In this document: piece after piece, positions 10,638-23,300 of the stretch
How positions within the stretch are numbered: position 1 is the first letter of the stretch
Layout: each line of letters begins with the position of its first letter
Source: Rhynchopus sp. YZ270_cl-10
Taxonomy: Eukaryota > Euglenozoa > Diplonemea > Diplonemida > Diplonemidae
Assembly (NCBI GenBank): GCA_964035575.1
Contig: OZ037897.1
Location: 1,178,001-1,242,000, forward strand
Direction of reading: 5' to 3'
Length of the DNA stretch: 64,000 bases
Made by a program: the position numbers and the translations under genes
Notes under the pieces: generated by a model
What the model saw: the letters and a program-made list of their open reading frames with translations, nothing else
Database searches by the model: none
Told to the model about the DNA's origin: nothing

Positions 10638-11886
10638 GCTCCACTCCACTACACACGTCTATGCGATTTTATTATTTTTTGCCAACTTCACAGCTTGTCG
10701 GCACGTCGGTCGCGCACTACGGTTCCAAGATGTTGGGAGACTTACGCATTCTCGTGATGTTCACAATTGAGCTGAACGGGCCACGTTGTGATGGTCCTGC
10801 TACACCTGCGTCACCCGCACTCTCGTCACAGTCTGGGTATTCACCACTCACAGCACAGGGTTCAATACATAATAATTCGTTTCGGTTTTACCCAATTTAG
10901 GGTACGGGTCGAGGGGGAAGGGGTGATCATCGAAGAGAGCCCACTGAAAATCACACTTCTTTGTTGTGATATGCGAAAGTTTGGCTGTGGCAAAGGGACA
11001 GAAAATTGAGAGACACATGGGACCCCTTTTCCTCTTTTCTTTCTAGGGGTTAGGGGGGCACGTTCACGGCTATTTTTTTCTCAAGAAGTTGTTTTCTTCA
11101 AAATGGCAAAAATGGACAAAGGGGCCATTTTAATTATTTTTCATGAAGTGCTTCCTGGGGGTTCCTGGGGGATAACCCGCGGAGAAGCAGTGACTGCGTC
11201 CGCCGAGAGGTGAGGCGTTTGCAGTTTCAACTTTCCCCCTTTTTTTTTTCGTCATTTTTTGTGACCAACACAAAAAGTGATACTGCTCCCCGACTAACCC
11301 GTACCCTTTGTTTACCCCATAGGAAGTCTCTCTGTAGTTTCCACTCCAGAGCAGATGTTTGCTGCGACGCACTCCCCCTGAGTGATCCCCACAGTGTGTA
11401 ACGCGGGTTGACCAGAACCAAAAAAAGAACCATTTTTTTTTGTTGCACATCCTCCAGGGGGCTGTATGGTAATCAGCTCCCCGAATTCCAGATTTCGGAG
11501 GGCAACTTTTCCCCCCACTTTCGCCTGAAAACTTTTCCTCCCACTTTGGGCTGTTGGGGATTTGTCAGTGGGGTAGCACAACCACATCAGGATATCCCTC
11601 ACCTTATCAGTCCAGCACATTCGTCGGGTTCACTTTATCTCCCAGGCTCGTAGGCACCGTCCAGGGCTGCACCTTACAATTTGTTGCCTGAGATCACACA
11701 AATAGTGCAGTACCAAAAGTGGGCCAAACACCCGGTGTAAAAGTGGGGAAAAAGTGAATCCAAACCCGAAAATCTCGAAAAAAGAGAGCTGAATCCCATC
11801 CACCCCCTGCCCCCTTCCCTCCACAACCCCGAGCACGAATAAAGCTCAAAAATTCGAACAAAAGAAAAAGAAAAAGAAAAAGAAAA
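10638..11886. other. Intergenic region
   Basis: About 1.2 kb with no recognisable gene, RNA or mobile element. It is pyrimidine-rich with A/T runs, and ends in an AAAAGAAAAAG-type purine tract directly before the cyclo-ligase start. Confidence 0.4.
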
Positions 11887-12519
11887 ATGCTTCGCGAGCA
11901 AAAAAAACTTCTTCGTCGTGAGGTGCAGGCTGTTTTGAAGTCGCTGACGGATGCTGAGGTGGCAGCGGACAGCAGTGCTGTGTGGGCACGCTGCCTGGAG
12001 CTGCCTCATGTGGCGCAGTGCAGTGGGGCGAGTGTGTACCTGGACATGGCGTGTGAGGTGCGAACCGGGGGGCTCATCACGGAACTCTTCGCCCGTGGCA
12101 AGCGTGTCTTTGTGCCGTGCATTGTGGGTGGCAGCCACAGCGACATGCGCATGGTTGAGGTGTCCGCCGCTAGCGAGATCGCTGGCTGGCCGCGCAATAA
12201 GTGGGGCATCCCCGAGCTGCCTGTCGCCGAGGCGCTGGCACGCGAGGACATGGCCTGCTCGGGTTGCATCGATGTCGTGTTCACTCCTGGTGTCGCCTTC
12301 ACTGCAGCGGGCGAACGTCTTGGCCACGGCAAAGGGTACTACGACTCCTTCTTCGCACGCGCCACAGAGGCACACAACACACTCGGACGCGCACCACCGG
12401 CAGCCATAGGCCTTGCTCTTGAAAAACAGATCGTCGAGAAGATCCCCACAGATGTGCACGACGTGCGTCTTACTGCAGTGGTCGCGCCTGGCCAGGTCTA
12501 CCAGACTCTGTCCGCGTGA
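11887..12519 (+). CDS. MTHFS: 5-formyltetrahydrofolate cyclo-ligase (MTHFS)
   Basis: A single exon of 210 residues, close to the usual length of about 200. The enzyme converts 5-formyl-THF to 5,10-methenyl-THF with ATP and returns folate to the one-carbon pool in the cytosol or mitochondrion. The N-terminal KKLLRREVQAVLKSL helix carries the Lys/Arg residues that bind nucleotide. The C-terminal signature PGVAFTAAGERLGHGKGYYD is a textbook match, with the Gly-rich ATP loop RLGHGKGYYD. The NKWGIPELP segment also fits the family (WGIPEP). The ATG follows a purine-rich tract and has A at -3. No clear mitochondrial presequence is seen. The stop is TGA. Confidence 0.95.
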   Translation: MLREQKKLLRREVQAVLKSLTDAEVAADSSAVWARCLELPHVAQCSGASVYLDMACEVRTGGLITELFARGKRVFVPCIVGGSHSDMRMVEVSAASEIAGWPRNKWGIPELPVAEALAREDMACSGCIDVVFTPGVAFTAAGERLGHGKGYYDSFFARATEAHNTLGRAPPAAIGLALEKQIVEKIPTDVHDVRLTAVVAPGQVYQTLSA

Positions 12520-12603
12520 AGGTTGAGGGGGGGAGGGGGTTTGGAGGGTGCAGTCAATGTGTGTGACGCCCGAGTCCCAACTTGCTTATTTTCGTGTTTT
12601 TGA

Positions 12604-14041
<1,438 letters not shown>

Positions 14042-14348
14042 GGTTTTGGGTTTGTGGGGTGGGGTGGGGGTCGGGGTTGGGGTGGCTGATCACGCAATCA
14101 AATATCAACTCAAAGTCAGAGTGTAGTGGGGTGTTGTCAGGATATTGAACACACCATTTATTTTGTTTCGATGTGTCCAATTCATCTGTCTGTTGTATCT
14201 TTCCGATATCGAAGTGCTCAAAAAACACGACTTATCTTTGTGAAGTACAGTCCCCCCTCTCCTCCTCACACACTCATTTTTACACTCTCCAGGCAGACAC
14301 GCCCGAACTATGTAGCGGTTTTCGCCCTCTTTTTCTTTGAACACAACA
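14042..14348. other. Intergenic region
   Basis: About 300 nt between DIM1 and the EF-hand gene. A G-rich GGGTTTTGGG/GGGGTGGGG stretch directly follows the DIM1 stop. Nothing else is recognised. Confidence 0.35.
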
Positions 14349-15734
14349 ATGGATCATAAACTGAAAGCTGAAGAGTACTACGGCGACGTGTTCTTGGGGT
14401 ACACGGACGGGATGAAGGCCAGCACGGCTGGATACCTCTCCAACTATGTGCAGAGCAAGGAGACACAGCTGGTCACGGAGCCACCCACACTGCTGGTGGA
14501 CCACCACAAGACGTTGCGCGAATCCCAGGCAGACGCACTCAAGATCGTCACCGCCATGCAGGAAAAGTGTCTGAAGGGGCAGTACATGCGCAAACTTGTC
14601 ACCACCAAGGTGGACGTGCCCCGCACGAAGCTTAAACGCATGGTTAAGACGCCACGCGGCCATTGGGTCTCCTCCGACGGTGCGCCCCCTCCCGCTAAAT
14701 GTGTGCGTGTCGTCACCGATGCACCGAAGAAACCCCCCAGCAAGTCCCTCAAACTCCCGGCAATCAAAAACACCCTTCCCAAACAGGACTCGCCTGAGTA
14801 CATCCAACGCCCGTACGACGTCTTCCTCACAACAAAGCGCCCCCCACTGCTGGGTGTGGCGGTGAAGGAGCGCACCCTGGGCGGCTCTAAAAGGCTTGAC
14901 CCGCTGTGTTTCGCCTCCACGGAGGCAGTGAAGAAGGAGCTGAGCGACTTTGAGGACAGACACAAGGGGATTCTCTCTAAGGGTACGAATCTGGACGGCA
15001 ACATCAAAGCAGCAAACATGCTGAAGTCGAACCGTTCACGACAGCTGCGCGATCTGAAGGCATCAGAGCTGCCACGGCTGCTGAAAATCATGCCCCCCAA
15101 CAAGCTGCAGGAACTGTACGTGGCAGTGACGGGGTCGCTGCAAGCAGAGATGACGTCGCATTCGTTCACTGCGTTTGTGACACATCTGATCCGACCAGAC
15201 CCGCCTCTGCCTATTGAGGATACGACGTGGATGTTTGAGGCTGTGGACAAGGACGGGAGCGGGTCTGTCAGCTTCGTGGAGCTTGTGGAGGTTTTGAGTG
15301 CGGTTGTGACTCCACTGCCCGTGCAGGACACTATCAAGAAGCTATTCTCCGTTCTACAGGAGGAGGACAAGGTGAGGAGAGATTCTCTGGAGCCTTCCAA
15401 CGTGCTGTCGAGGGTGAAACGAGCATTCTCCGAGCTACTTGTGAAGCGCAGGAATGAACGTCAGATGGCGGGTGTGCGGGCACTTGCAGAGCAGGCCAAC
15501 CCGGACCCTGCCATCCCTAAGGGTATCATGGCACAGCCGACCATTATAGACATGCGTGTGGACGAGGCCGAAATGCTGAAGAAGCTTTCTCTGTGGAAAA
15601 GCATCGCGGACCAGCTCTGGCACGCATCAATCGACCTCAAGTCCTCAGACGCGCTCGGGAGGGATGAATTCGTCGTGCTTCTGTTCATGAATACACAAAT
15701 AATGGACTCCCTCCAGTCTGCCCTCATAGAGTAG
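14349..15734 (+). CDS. EF-hand protein of unknown function
   Basis: A single exon of 461 residues from the ATG at 14349 (context CAACAATGG) to a TAG. One clear EF-hand loop, DKDGSGSVSFVE, lies near residues 299-310, preceded by helix TTWMFEAV and followed by LVEVLSAVV. An earlier LQELYVAVTGSL to SFTAFVTHLI stretch and the later DALGRDEFVVLL segment look like degenerate EF-hands. The N-terminal half is basic and low in structure (TTKVDVPRTKLKRMVKTPRG, then a Pro/Lys-rich part), a layout common in flagellar calcium-binding proteins. The real features are the calcium-binding loop and the length; any ciliary role is inference from the neighbouring EFHC and channel genes. Confidence 0.8.
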   Translation: MDHKLKAEEYYGDVFLGYTDGMKASTAGYLSNYVQSKETQLVTEPPTLLVDHHKTLRESQADALKIVTAMQEKCLKGQYMRKLVTTKVDVPRTKLKRMVKTPRGHWVSSDGAPPPAKCVRVVTDAPKKPPSKSLKLPAIKNTLPKQDSPEYIQRPYDVFLTTKRPPLLGVAVKERTLGGSKRLDPLCFASTEAVKKELSDFEDRHKGILSKGTNLDGNIKAANMLKSNRSRQLRDLKASELPRLLKIMPPNKLQELYVAVTGSLQAEMTSHSFTAFVTHLIRPDPPLPIEDTTWMFEAVDKDGSGSVSFVELVEVLSAVVTPLPVQDTIKKLFSVLQEEDKVRRDSLEPSNVLSRVKRAFSELLVKRRNERQMAGVRALAEQANPDPAIPKGIMAQPTIIDMRVDEAEMLKKLSLWKSIADQLWHASIDLKSSDALGRDEFVVLLFMNTQIMDSLQSALIE

Positions 15735-15990
15735 ATTCTGTACACGGTTCCGGTTTGTGGAATCAAGCTTATTTTTGTTTGCATTCTTTGTTTTGCCAGG
15801 TGTTCACGGCCCAAGAGTCCTGGTCGAAATTCAAGCCACAAAAATTTGTGTTTTTCCAAACACTCACCCTAACTTGAAGTCTTTTAAGAGTTGACTCTGT
15901 TTACACAGAGCCCCTGAAGTTCCTGCTCGGCTGCTTTCAGTGACAGAGTCTCACGATCACAAGTCCCATATTTTGAGGTCATTACAGCTC
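15735..15990. other. Spacer before satellite array
   Basis: About 250 nt with no gene or known motif. It ends in TTACAGCTC, which runs directly into the octamer array, so the boundary between host DNA and satellite is sharp. Confidence 0.4.
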
Positions 15991-16827
15991 TTAGCTCCTT
16001 AGCTCCTTAGCTCCTTAGCTCCTTAGCTCCTTAGCTCCTTAGCTCCTTAGCTCCTTAGCTCCTTAGCTCCTTAGCTCCTTAGCTCCTTAGCTCCTTAGCT
16101 CCTTAGCTCCTTAGCTCCTTAGCTCCTTAGCTCCTTAGCTCCTTAGCTCCTTAGCTCCTTAGCTCCTTAGCTCCTTAGCTCCTTAGCTCCTTAGCTCCTT
16201 AGCTCCTTAGCTCCTTAGCTCCTTAGCTCCTTAGCTCCTTAGCTCCTTAGCTCCTTAGCTCCTTAGCTCCTTAGCTCCTTAGCTCCTTAGCTCCTTAGCT
16301 CCTTAGCTCCTTAGCTCCTTAGCTCCTTAGCTCCTTAGCTCCTTAGCTCCTTAGCTCCTTAGCTCCTTAGCTCCTTAGCTCCTTAGCTCCTTAGCTCCTT
16401 AGCTCCTTAGCTCCTTAGCTCCTTAGCTCCTTAGCTCCTTAGCTCCTTAGCTCCTTAGCTCCTTAGCTCCTTAGCTCCTTAGCTCCTTAGCTCCTTAGCT
16501 CCTTAGCTCCTTAGCTCCTTAGCTCCTTAGCTCCTTAGCTCCTTAGCTCCTTAGCTCCTTAGCTCCTTAGCTCCTTAGCTCCTTAGCTCCTTAGCTCCTT
16601 AGCTCCTTAGCTCCTTAGCTCCTTAGCTCCTTAGCTCCTTAGCTCCTTAGCTCCTTAGCTCCTTAGCTCCTTAGCTCCTTAGCTCCTTAGCTCCTTAGCT
16701 CCTTAGCTCCTTAGCTCCTTAGCTCCTTAGCTCCTTAGCTCCTTAGCTCCTTAGCTCCTTAGCTCCTTAGCTCCTTAGCTCCTTAGCTCCTTAGCTCCTT
16801 AGCTCCTTAGCTCCTTAGCTCCTTAGC
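15991..16827. repeat. (TTAGCTCC)n satellite array, about 105 copies
   Basis: 837 bp of an 8-bp tandem repeat with no visible interruption or variant. The same octamer appears between the LINEs at 27455-27505, 39115-39149 and 53385-53419. It is the insertion target of the elements to the right. It may be a subtelomeric or telomere-like repeat, but GGAGCTAA/TTAGCTCC is not a standard telomere sequence and no chromosome end is visible. Confidence 0.97.
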
Positions 16828-16840
16828 TACTACGTTTACA

Positions 16841-16991
16841 GGGGACCATTTTTTACACATTACAACACACTTGTCCTTTCTTTTTACCCTCCCTCCCTCC
16901 CCCTTTCCTTTGTTTTATTGTGAGCCTTGTACGCCTCCACGGGGCGGTCCCTGGGCAACGGTTGAGGAGTGCAGGCCGGCGAAGCGCAAGG
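16841..16991 (+). ncRNA. HDV-like self-cleaving ribozyme at the 5' end of A1
   Basis: The double-pseudoknot parts appear in order. P1 5' strand GGGGACC (16841-16847) pairs with GGTCCCT (16946-16952). P2 CCTTGT (16925-16930) pairs with GCAAGG (16986-16991). P3 GCC/GGC (16933-16935, 16943-16945) closes a 7-nt loop, TCCACGG. After P1 comes GGGCAAC, identical to the HDV segment, then a weak P4, then the J4/2 sequence GGCGAA (16978-16983) with the presumed catalytic C at 16980. The J1/2 segment is long (about 77 nt). Cleavage would be just 5' of 16841. Such ribozymes are established at the 5' ends of R2 and several other LINEs, where they free the element RNA from upstream co-transcripts. Confidence 0.87.
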
Positions 16992-17046
16992 AGTAGTGTG
17001 TCTTGTCCTTCTTTGTTTTCGTTTTTTGGTTTTTGCTTTTTTAAAA

Positions 17047-17208
17047 ATGAGGAGGAAGGCCCTTTTGGGGGCGTTGTGGGTGGTGCTGCATGTCTGCATC
17101 AGCAACAGCAGCAGGTGCTACACCAACAGCAGCAGCAACAGCAGCAACAGCAGCAACAGCAGCAACAGCAGCAACAGCAGCAACAGCAGCAACAGCAGCA
17201 ACAGCAAG

Positions 17209-17242
<34 letters not shown>

Positions 17243-17276
17243 GCAACAACAGCAACAGCAGCAACAGCAGCAACAT

Positions 17277-17317
<41 letters not shown>

Positions 17318-17362
17318 GGTGCTACACCAACAGCAGCAGCAACAACATATGCCACACCAGCT

Positions 17363-17395
<33 letters not shown>

Positions 17396-20300
17396 ACAGC
17401 AGCAACAGCAGCAACAGCAGCAACAGCAGCAACAGCAGCAACAGCAGCAACAGCAGCAACAGCAGCAACAGCAGCAACAGCAGCAACAGCAGCAACAGCA
17501 GCAACAGCAGCAACAGCAGCAACAGCAGCAACAACATAAGCTGCATCAACAGCAGTAGCAAGAGCACCAACAGCAGGAGCGGCAGCTTCCTATGCTACAA
17601 CAGCTTCCTCATCAGTGGCAGGAGCCCCATTCCCCCCCTTTTTTACCCCAAAAAGAGGCCTCTTGAGCCCAACAACCCAAGCAGCTGCAGCTTTGATAGC
17701 AGCAACAAAAACGTGTGTGGAGGCAACAAAGTAAAGAACTGTTGTCATAACAACCCACACCCCCCTTCCCCCCATGATATCCCCAAAAAGAGGCAATGTA
17801 TGCCCAACCACATCAGTGGCTGCAACTGTGATAGCAGCAAAAACGAAATCTTCGGAGTCCTGGGTGGGGTCCCAGTATCACCCCTGGTGTGCAGCAGCAG
17901 CAGTTCCAAAGGCCTTTACAGCAGCAGTTCCAACAGCAGGCTCTACAGCTTTTTCACCAGCAGTTCCAAAGGCTTCTGCAGCAGCGGTTCCAACAGCAGG
18001 TCCAACAGCAGGCACAACAGCAGTTTAAACAGCAGTTCCAACGGCTTCTGCAGCAGCAAGAGCGTTTCCAAAAGCAGTTCCAGCAGCAGTTCCAGCAGCA
18101 GTTCCAACAGCAGGCACAACAGCAGTTTCAACTGCAGTTCCAAAGACTTCTGCAGCAGCAGCTCCAACAGCAGGTCCAACAGCAGGCACAACAGCAGTTT
18201 CAACAGCAGTTCCAATGGCTTCTGCGGCAGCAGCTCCAACGGCGGGTCCAGCAGCGTCTCCAACAGCAGTTCCAGCAGCAGTTCCAACAGCAGGCACAAC
18301 AGCAGTGTAAACAGCAGTTCCAATGGCTTCTGCAGCAGCAGTTCCAACAGCGTTTCCAAAAGCAGTTCCAGCAACAGGCACAACAGCAGTTTCATCAGCA
18401 GTTCCAAGGACTTCTGCGGCAGCAGCTCTAACGGCAGGTCCAACAGCAGTTCCAACAGCAGGCTTAACAGCAGTTTTAACAGCAGTTCCAAAGACTTCTG
18501 CAGCAGCGGTTCCAACAGCAGGTCCAACAGCGTCTCCAAAAGCAGTTCCAGCAGCAGTTCCAACAGCAGGCACAACAGCAGTTTCAACTGCAGTTCCATA
18601 GACTTCTGCAGCAGCAGTTCCAACAGCAGGTCCAACAGCAGCACCAACATCAACAGCAGACGCAGCAACAACAACTTAGGGGGTGGTGAGCGAGGTATGC
18701 TGGTGTTCGGGGTCAGCCTTGAGGGGCGAGAAGGACAGAGTGGCTGTGTGATGATGCGGGTGTGGCAAAAGGGGTGTGTACAGATAGAGTTTTGGTTCGA
18801 CTGGTGGTGCAACCTCTGGGAGGTCTTCACCTCCTTGCGTCAACCTGACCCCTGCTGGGTAGTCGAGGCACCTGAGTGGGGAGTGTTTGTGTCGTTCGCG
18901 GTCCTGGATCTGTGGAAGGACAGACGCGCCCCTACCCTCAGTCATCTCATTTTGTGGCTAGTGGGCAGGAGGACCAGGAGGACGCGACGAGGACACCGGT
19001 CCTTGAACTGGACCAAGTCACAGGCGGGCAGGCTCCGTCGGCGCAAGGCGCCCTGCAATCGTCCGCCCTCTCCGGCAGCGCACCCAGTTTTCCGCAGGAT
19101 CAGGGTCGCCGATGCGTTGAGAGGTGCTCTGCAGTGTGTGGCCATCTGGGTTCTGGTTTTTGTGGGGTCTGAGCTTGGGAGGTCAGCGCCACATGTTTTG
19201 GGTTGCGCGCTTTTTCGGGACGCGGAGGTGCTGGGGGTGGGTGTGCTGCGGGGACTGTGCCGCGTTCGGAGAGGATGGCGGTGGCTGGAAGGGGCGAGCG
19301 AGCGAGTGCGCCGATGGACCGGAGGGATCCGAGTGGCTGCCAGCTTGGTGAGGGCCAGTGTGATGGGGGTGGGTCAGTTGTCGGTGTGTGCAGCCGAGTG
19401 GGTGTGGGTTGCATGGTCCGCAGGTGGTTGTTTGGCGGGTTTTGTGGCACTGGTCGGCGTCGCGCGCCCACTTGGCTGGGTTCTTCTCTTGGAGGTGCGC
19501 CGTGTGGCAGCACGCAGGTGGACTCGTAGGATCGGGATGGCATTTGGCATGCTGGTGGTGTCCCTACTGGTCTTGCTGTCGCTGTTGTGGCGAGCGGTGA
19601 CGCCCTGGGACCTGCGCCCTGCCCCTGCGGATCCGGAGCACCCGATCAGCTTGTCCCCGTTTGCGTTGACCGGTGGGTGCGCAAACGTGAACGCTCCTGC
19701 GTATACAGAGCAAGCGGTGTCTGTGGACGCGACTCTGGCGAAGTTTGGAGCTAAACGCATCCCCAACGTGTCCACAAATGATTGTGGTTATGTGGCACTA
19801 CACCTCTGGGACCACGACACGCAGCCGGACGTGAAGGCAATGCGCAAGCAGCTGTATGACACAGCAGTGGAGGTGTCGAACCGCCTGGTGCAGGTGCTGG
19901 GGTCGCAGGAGGCCATGACGGAGTTTGCCAATGGTGTGACCGGCGAGGCCCACCTCAACCACTTGGGGCTTCAGCTCACCGCGACAGCATCCCGCATCAA
20001 CATCGTGGTAGTGCAGGCGTCGGAAGAGAACCCCCTCGTGCGCATCACCCCTGGTAGCAAAAGAGTCGCCAAGTCGTACGCGGAGAGCTTCCAAGCGAAA
20101 CTTCCCACGGTCGTCATCGCTCTCTGTGACTCTCACTTTGAGGCAGTGGAGCTTGTCCCGGAGGTGGGGAAGACCAAGGAGGGGATGGCAGAGAAGATGA
20201 GGAAGGAGGCTCGGCAGGCAGTGCTGGACACAGCGCATTTGGATGGCATCATCCCCACCAACACCACCACCACCGCCCCCCTGGCTACCAAGCTGGGACA

Positions 20301-23300
20301 CATCAATGCGGATCGGGTGTTCTGCCCCTTTGATGGATGCAGAGCGGGAATTTTGTCTTCGAGTGATGCGGTCGGGGGCCTGTCTCGTAAGGGCTTGCTG
20401 CAGCACATGCGTCGCCACCAGGCGGATGGAGCGTACATCCCCGACGAGCTGTTGGGCCACTTGGGCATGTCGCGCTGTGCGAACGATCAGTGCGACATGC
20501 TATTGCCGCAGAGCAAGGAGGTCTGCAACACCTGTACGGTGCACTTTGGCGAAGAAGGCTTCACCGCTCCGTCTCCCTCCAGTCGAGGAATGCTGACAGA
20601 TCAGGATGACCTCCCCTCCTTTGAAGTCATGGGGACCACCAGGATCCAGCTGAAGGGCGGGTGCCCAGACAAACACCTGCAGCTGTACAGCGAGCTCTTC
20701 CTGAGGGTCCTCATGGACATCCTGGAGTACCAGGACGAGGTGGCCTGGAAGCGCCTTGCACTGTTCTTCACAGTGTTGCACCGGACACGGACAGAGCGAG
20801 GGGGCAAGGACCAGGAGCGACGTTTGACGAGCACCTGGGGGAAGGACTTGGAGGCTTGGAAGGCTGGCCAGTATGTCGCCCTGTGGGAGCAAACGGTAGA
20901 GGAGCGGAAGCCAAGGCCCTCTGGGTGGTCGGATGAAGACACTGACGAAGGGAGACGGAAGCGCACCATAGCCAAAGCGAGAGCAGGACTCCCGAGCCAG
21001 GCCATGTCATGCGCTACCAGCGACGGCCTCGCCCCACAGACACCGGCGACGCTGGAAAAGCTTCAGACGAAGCACCCAGCCGCAGCTGATGCCAAGGCCC
21101 TGGAGCAGGCGGATTGGCCACAGCCTCAGGAGGTCCCACCGGTGACAGTGGTGGAGGTGATGAAGGCCCTGCGGAGCATGCCGAAGTCATCGGCGGCGGG
21201 TCCCTCGAACGTGACGGGCGCGCACCTTCGTACACTTTGCCTACAGAGGCGGGCTAAGGGAACTTTGGCAGCGCTGGCCGCAGTGTTGACGTCTTTGGCA
21301 CGAGGAAATGCTCCAGTGGAGGTGGCTGAGTTCTTCGCCGGCGCTAACTTGGTGGCTCTCCGGAAGCCTGCAAAGGGGCCGGGCCTGGAGGAGGACGTGC
21401 GTCCGATTGCGGTTGGGGACACTCTCCGCAGACTGGTGGGAAAGATTCTGTCGGCGCGAGTGCGGGTGCCTGCTAGGACGCTTCTTCTTCGAGGGAACCA
21501 GGTGGGGGTGGCAACGGCAAGGGGGGCGGCAGTGGCGACTGATGTTATCTCGCAGTACGCCGGGCGCAACCGCGGAAAAGGTAAAGTCATTTTGAAAATT
21601 GACTACCGTAACGCGTTCAACTGCGTAGACCGCCTGTCGATGCTAAGAGCGGTCGACGCCAACCTCCCCGAGCTGGCCCCATGGGTGCGATGGTGTTACC
21701 TGGAGCACTCTAGCCTGTTCTATGGTGGGGATACCATAAAGTCTCAGCGCGGAGCTCAACAAGGAGATCCCTTGGGCCCGCTTCTCTTCTCCCTGACCAT
21801 ACACCAGATGGCGCTAGAGCTGAAGGGGCACCCAGGCCTGGATGGGACTTTGTGGTACCTCGATGACGGCTCTCTGAGGGGGTCCCCTAAGGCGGTTTTC
21901 GAGGCGTACCAGGTTCTGTGCACTCGTAGCTCCGAACTGGGGTTGGAGGTGAACGCGAACAAGTGTGAGCTCATCTCCACTGGTGGCGTCTCCAAGGAGG
22001 ATCTCGAGGCCGTGGGGTTCACGTTGAACGAGGGTGGACAGGACGCCATGGGTGAAGGCGGGTTTCGGCTGTTGGATGTGGATGGGTTCGATCTCTTGGG
22101 CATCCCCATTGGGTCTGCGGCTTTCTGCGAGGAGTACATGGCCCGGAAGGTGGACGATTCCCGCCGCAACCTGGAAGCCCTTGTGGACCTCGGGGACTCC
22201 CAGGCAGCCTTCTACGTACTGAGATACTGCGAAGGCTACTGCCGCATGGTGTTCTACATGCGGGGGATCCCACAGTGCGCGGAGTACCTGACGGCTTTTG
22301 ACGACCTGATTGACAGGTGCCTGGCTGCGCTTCTGCATGACCCGGATGGGGCGCTGCCGGAGTTGGCAAGGGCGCAGGCGGCGCTTCCTGTGGCGCTTGG
22401 GGGGCTGGGTATCCGTCGCACAGTGGACCATCGGACGGCTGCGTCCCTCGCCTCTCAGTCAGGGAACCTGCAACTGTCGCAGGCCTTGGACCCTGCGTTC
22501 ACCTGGGATGAGGAGAGATGGAACAGCGCGGCTGAGGAGTACAACTCCAGGGTACCGGTGGCGTTTCACGTGGACAGGGCTCAGCCGAAGAAGATCCTGG
22601 AGCAGCAGAGTCTGTCGTCTGCGGTGATTGACGCCCAGGCAGACAAGTTGATGCAACAGCTCTGCATGCGAGACCGAGCACGGATGAAGTCCCTTCTCCT
22701 GCCGCTTTCTGGGACGTACCTCACGGCGACACCCTCAGCAAGGAACCAGATGTCTTCAGCGGATTTTGCGGTTGTGACCCGTTTCCGACTAGGGGTGGCC
22801 ATCCATGCGGAGGGAACGACTTGCTCGGCATGTCAGGGGGGGCAGAAAAGGGTTGTCATGGACTCCTTTGGTGACCACACCTTTGGCTGCCCCTACGCCA
22901 AACACCGCGTCGCCCGCCACAACGCCTTGCGGGATTCGGTGTACAGAGCGGCTCAAGGGGCGGGCTTGGACCCTGCTTTGGAGGAGACCGTGAGAGTGGA
23001 TTTGGAGTCGAAGAAGCGGCCAGGCGACGTCTACCTCCCAGTAGGAGTGGCGGAAAATGGACCTCGTTGTTTGGACATCACCCACGTGTGCCCCACCTTG
23101 CCTTCCTACAGAACAGGGGCCTCGAAGTTTGTGGGCTGGTCGGCGAAGAACCAGGGCCAGGTCAAACGGGAGAAGCACGAGCGGGATTTGAACAAGATCA
23201 ACACCAAGTTCTCCCCTATTGTGTTTGAAGCCTTCGGGGGTGCAGGCGACGAGGCGAACCTCTTGATTGCGCAGCTTGGAGGCCTGACGACGGGACAGAC

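Noticed and set aside
15991-16827. Octamer array as a CRISPR array
   Set aside because: No spacers, an 8-bp unit and a eukaryotic context; it is a simple satellite.
15991-16827. Octamer array as the telomere itself
   Set aside because: The unit is not a known telomere motif, host genes lie on one side and LINEs continue on the other; only a telomere-like role can be proposed.
16920-17558. Gln-rich frame overlapping the LINE A1 ribozyme and CAG tract as a separate ORF1
   Set aside because: In A2 the same frame stops much earlier, family B has no equivalent with the same start, and the length depends on CAG slippage. The Ser/Asn frame is the one conserved into the RT.
17041-18830. Minus-strand poly-Leu and poly-Ala/Val frames
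   Set aside because: Direct by-products of CAG/CAA triplets; no start context, domain or conservation.
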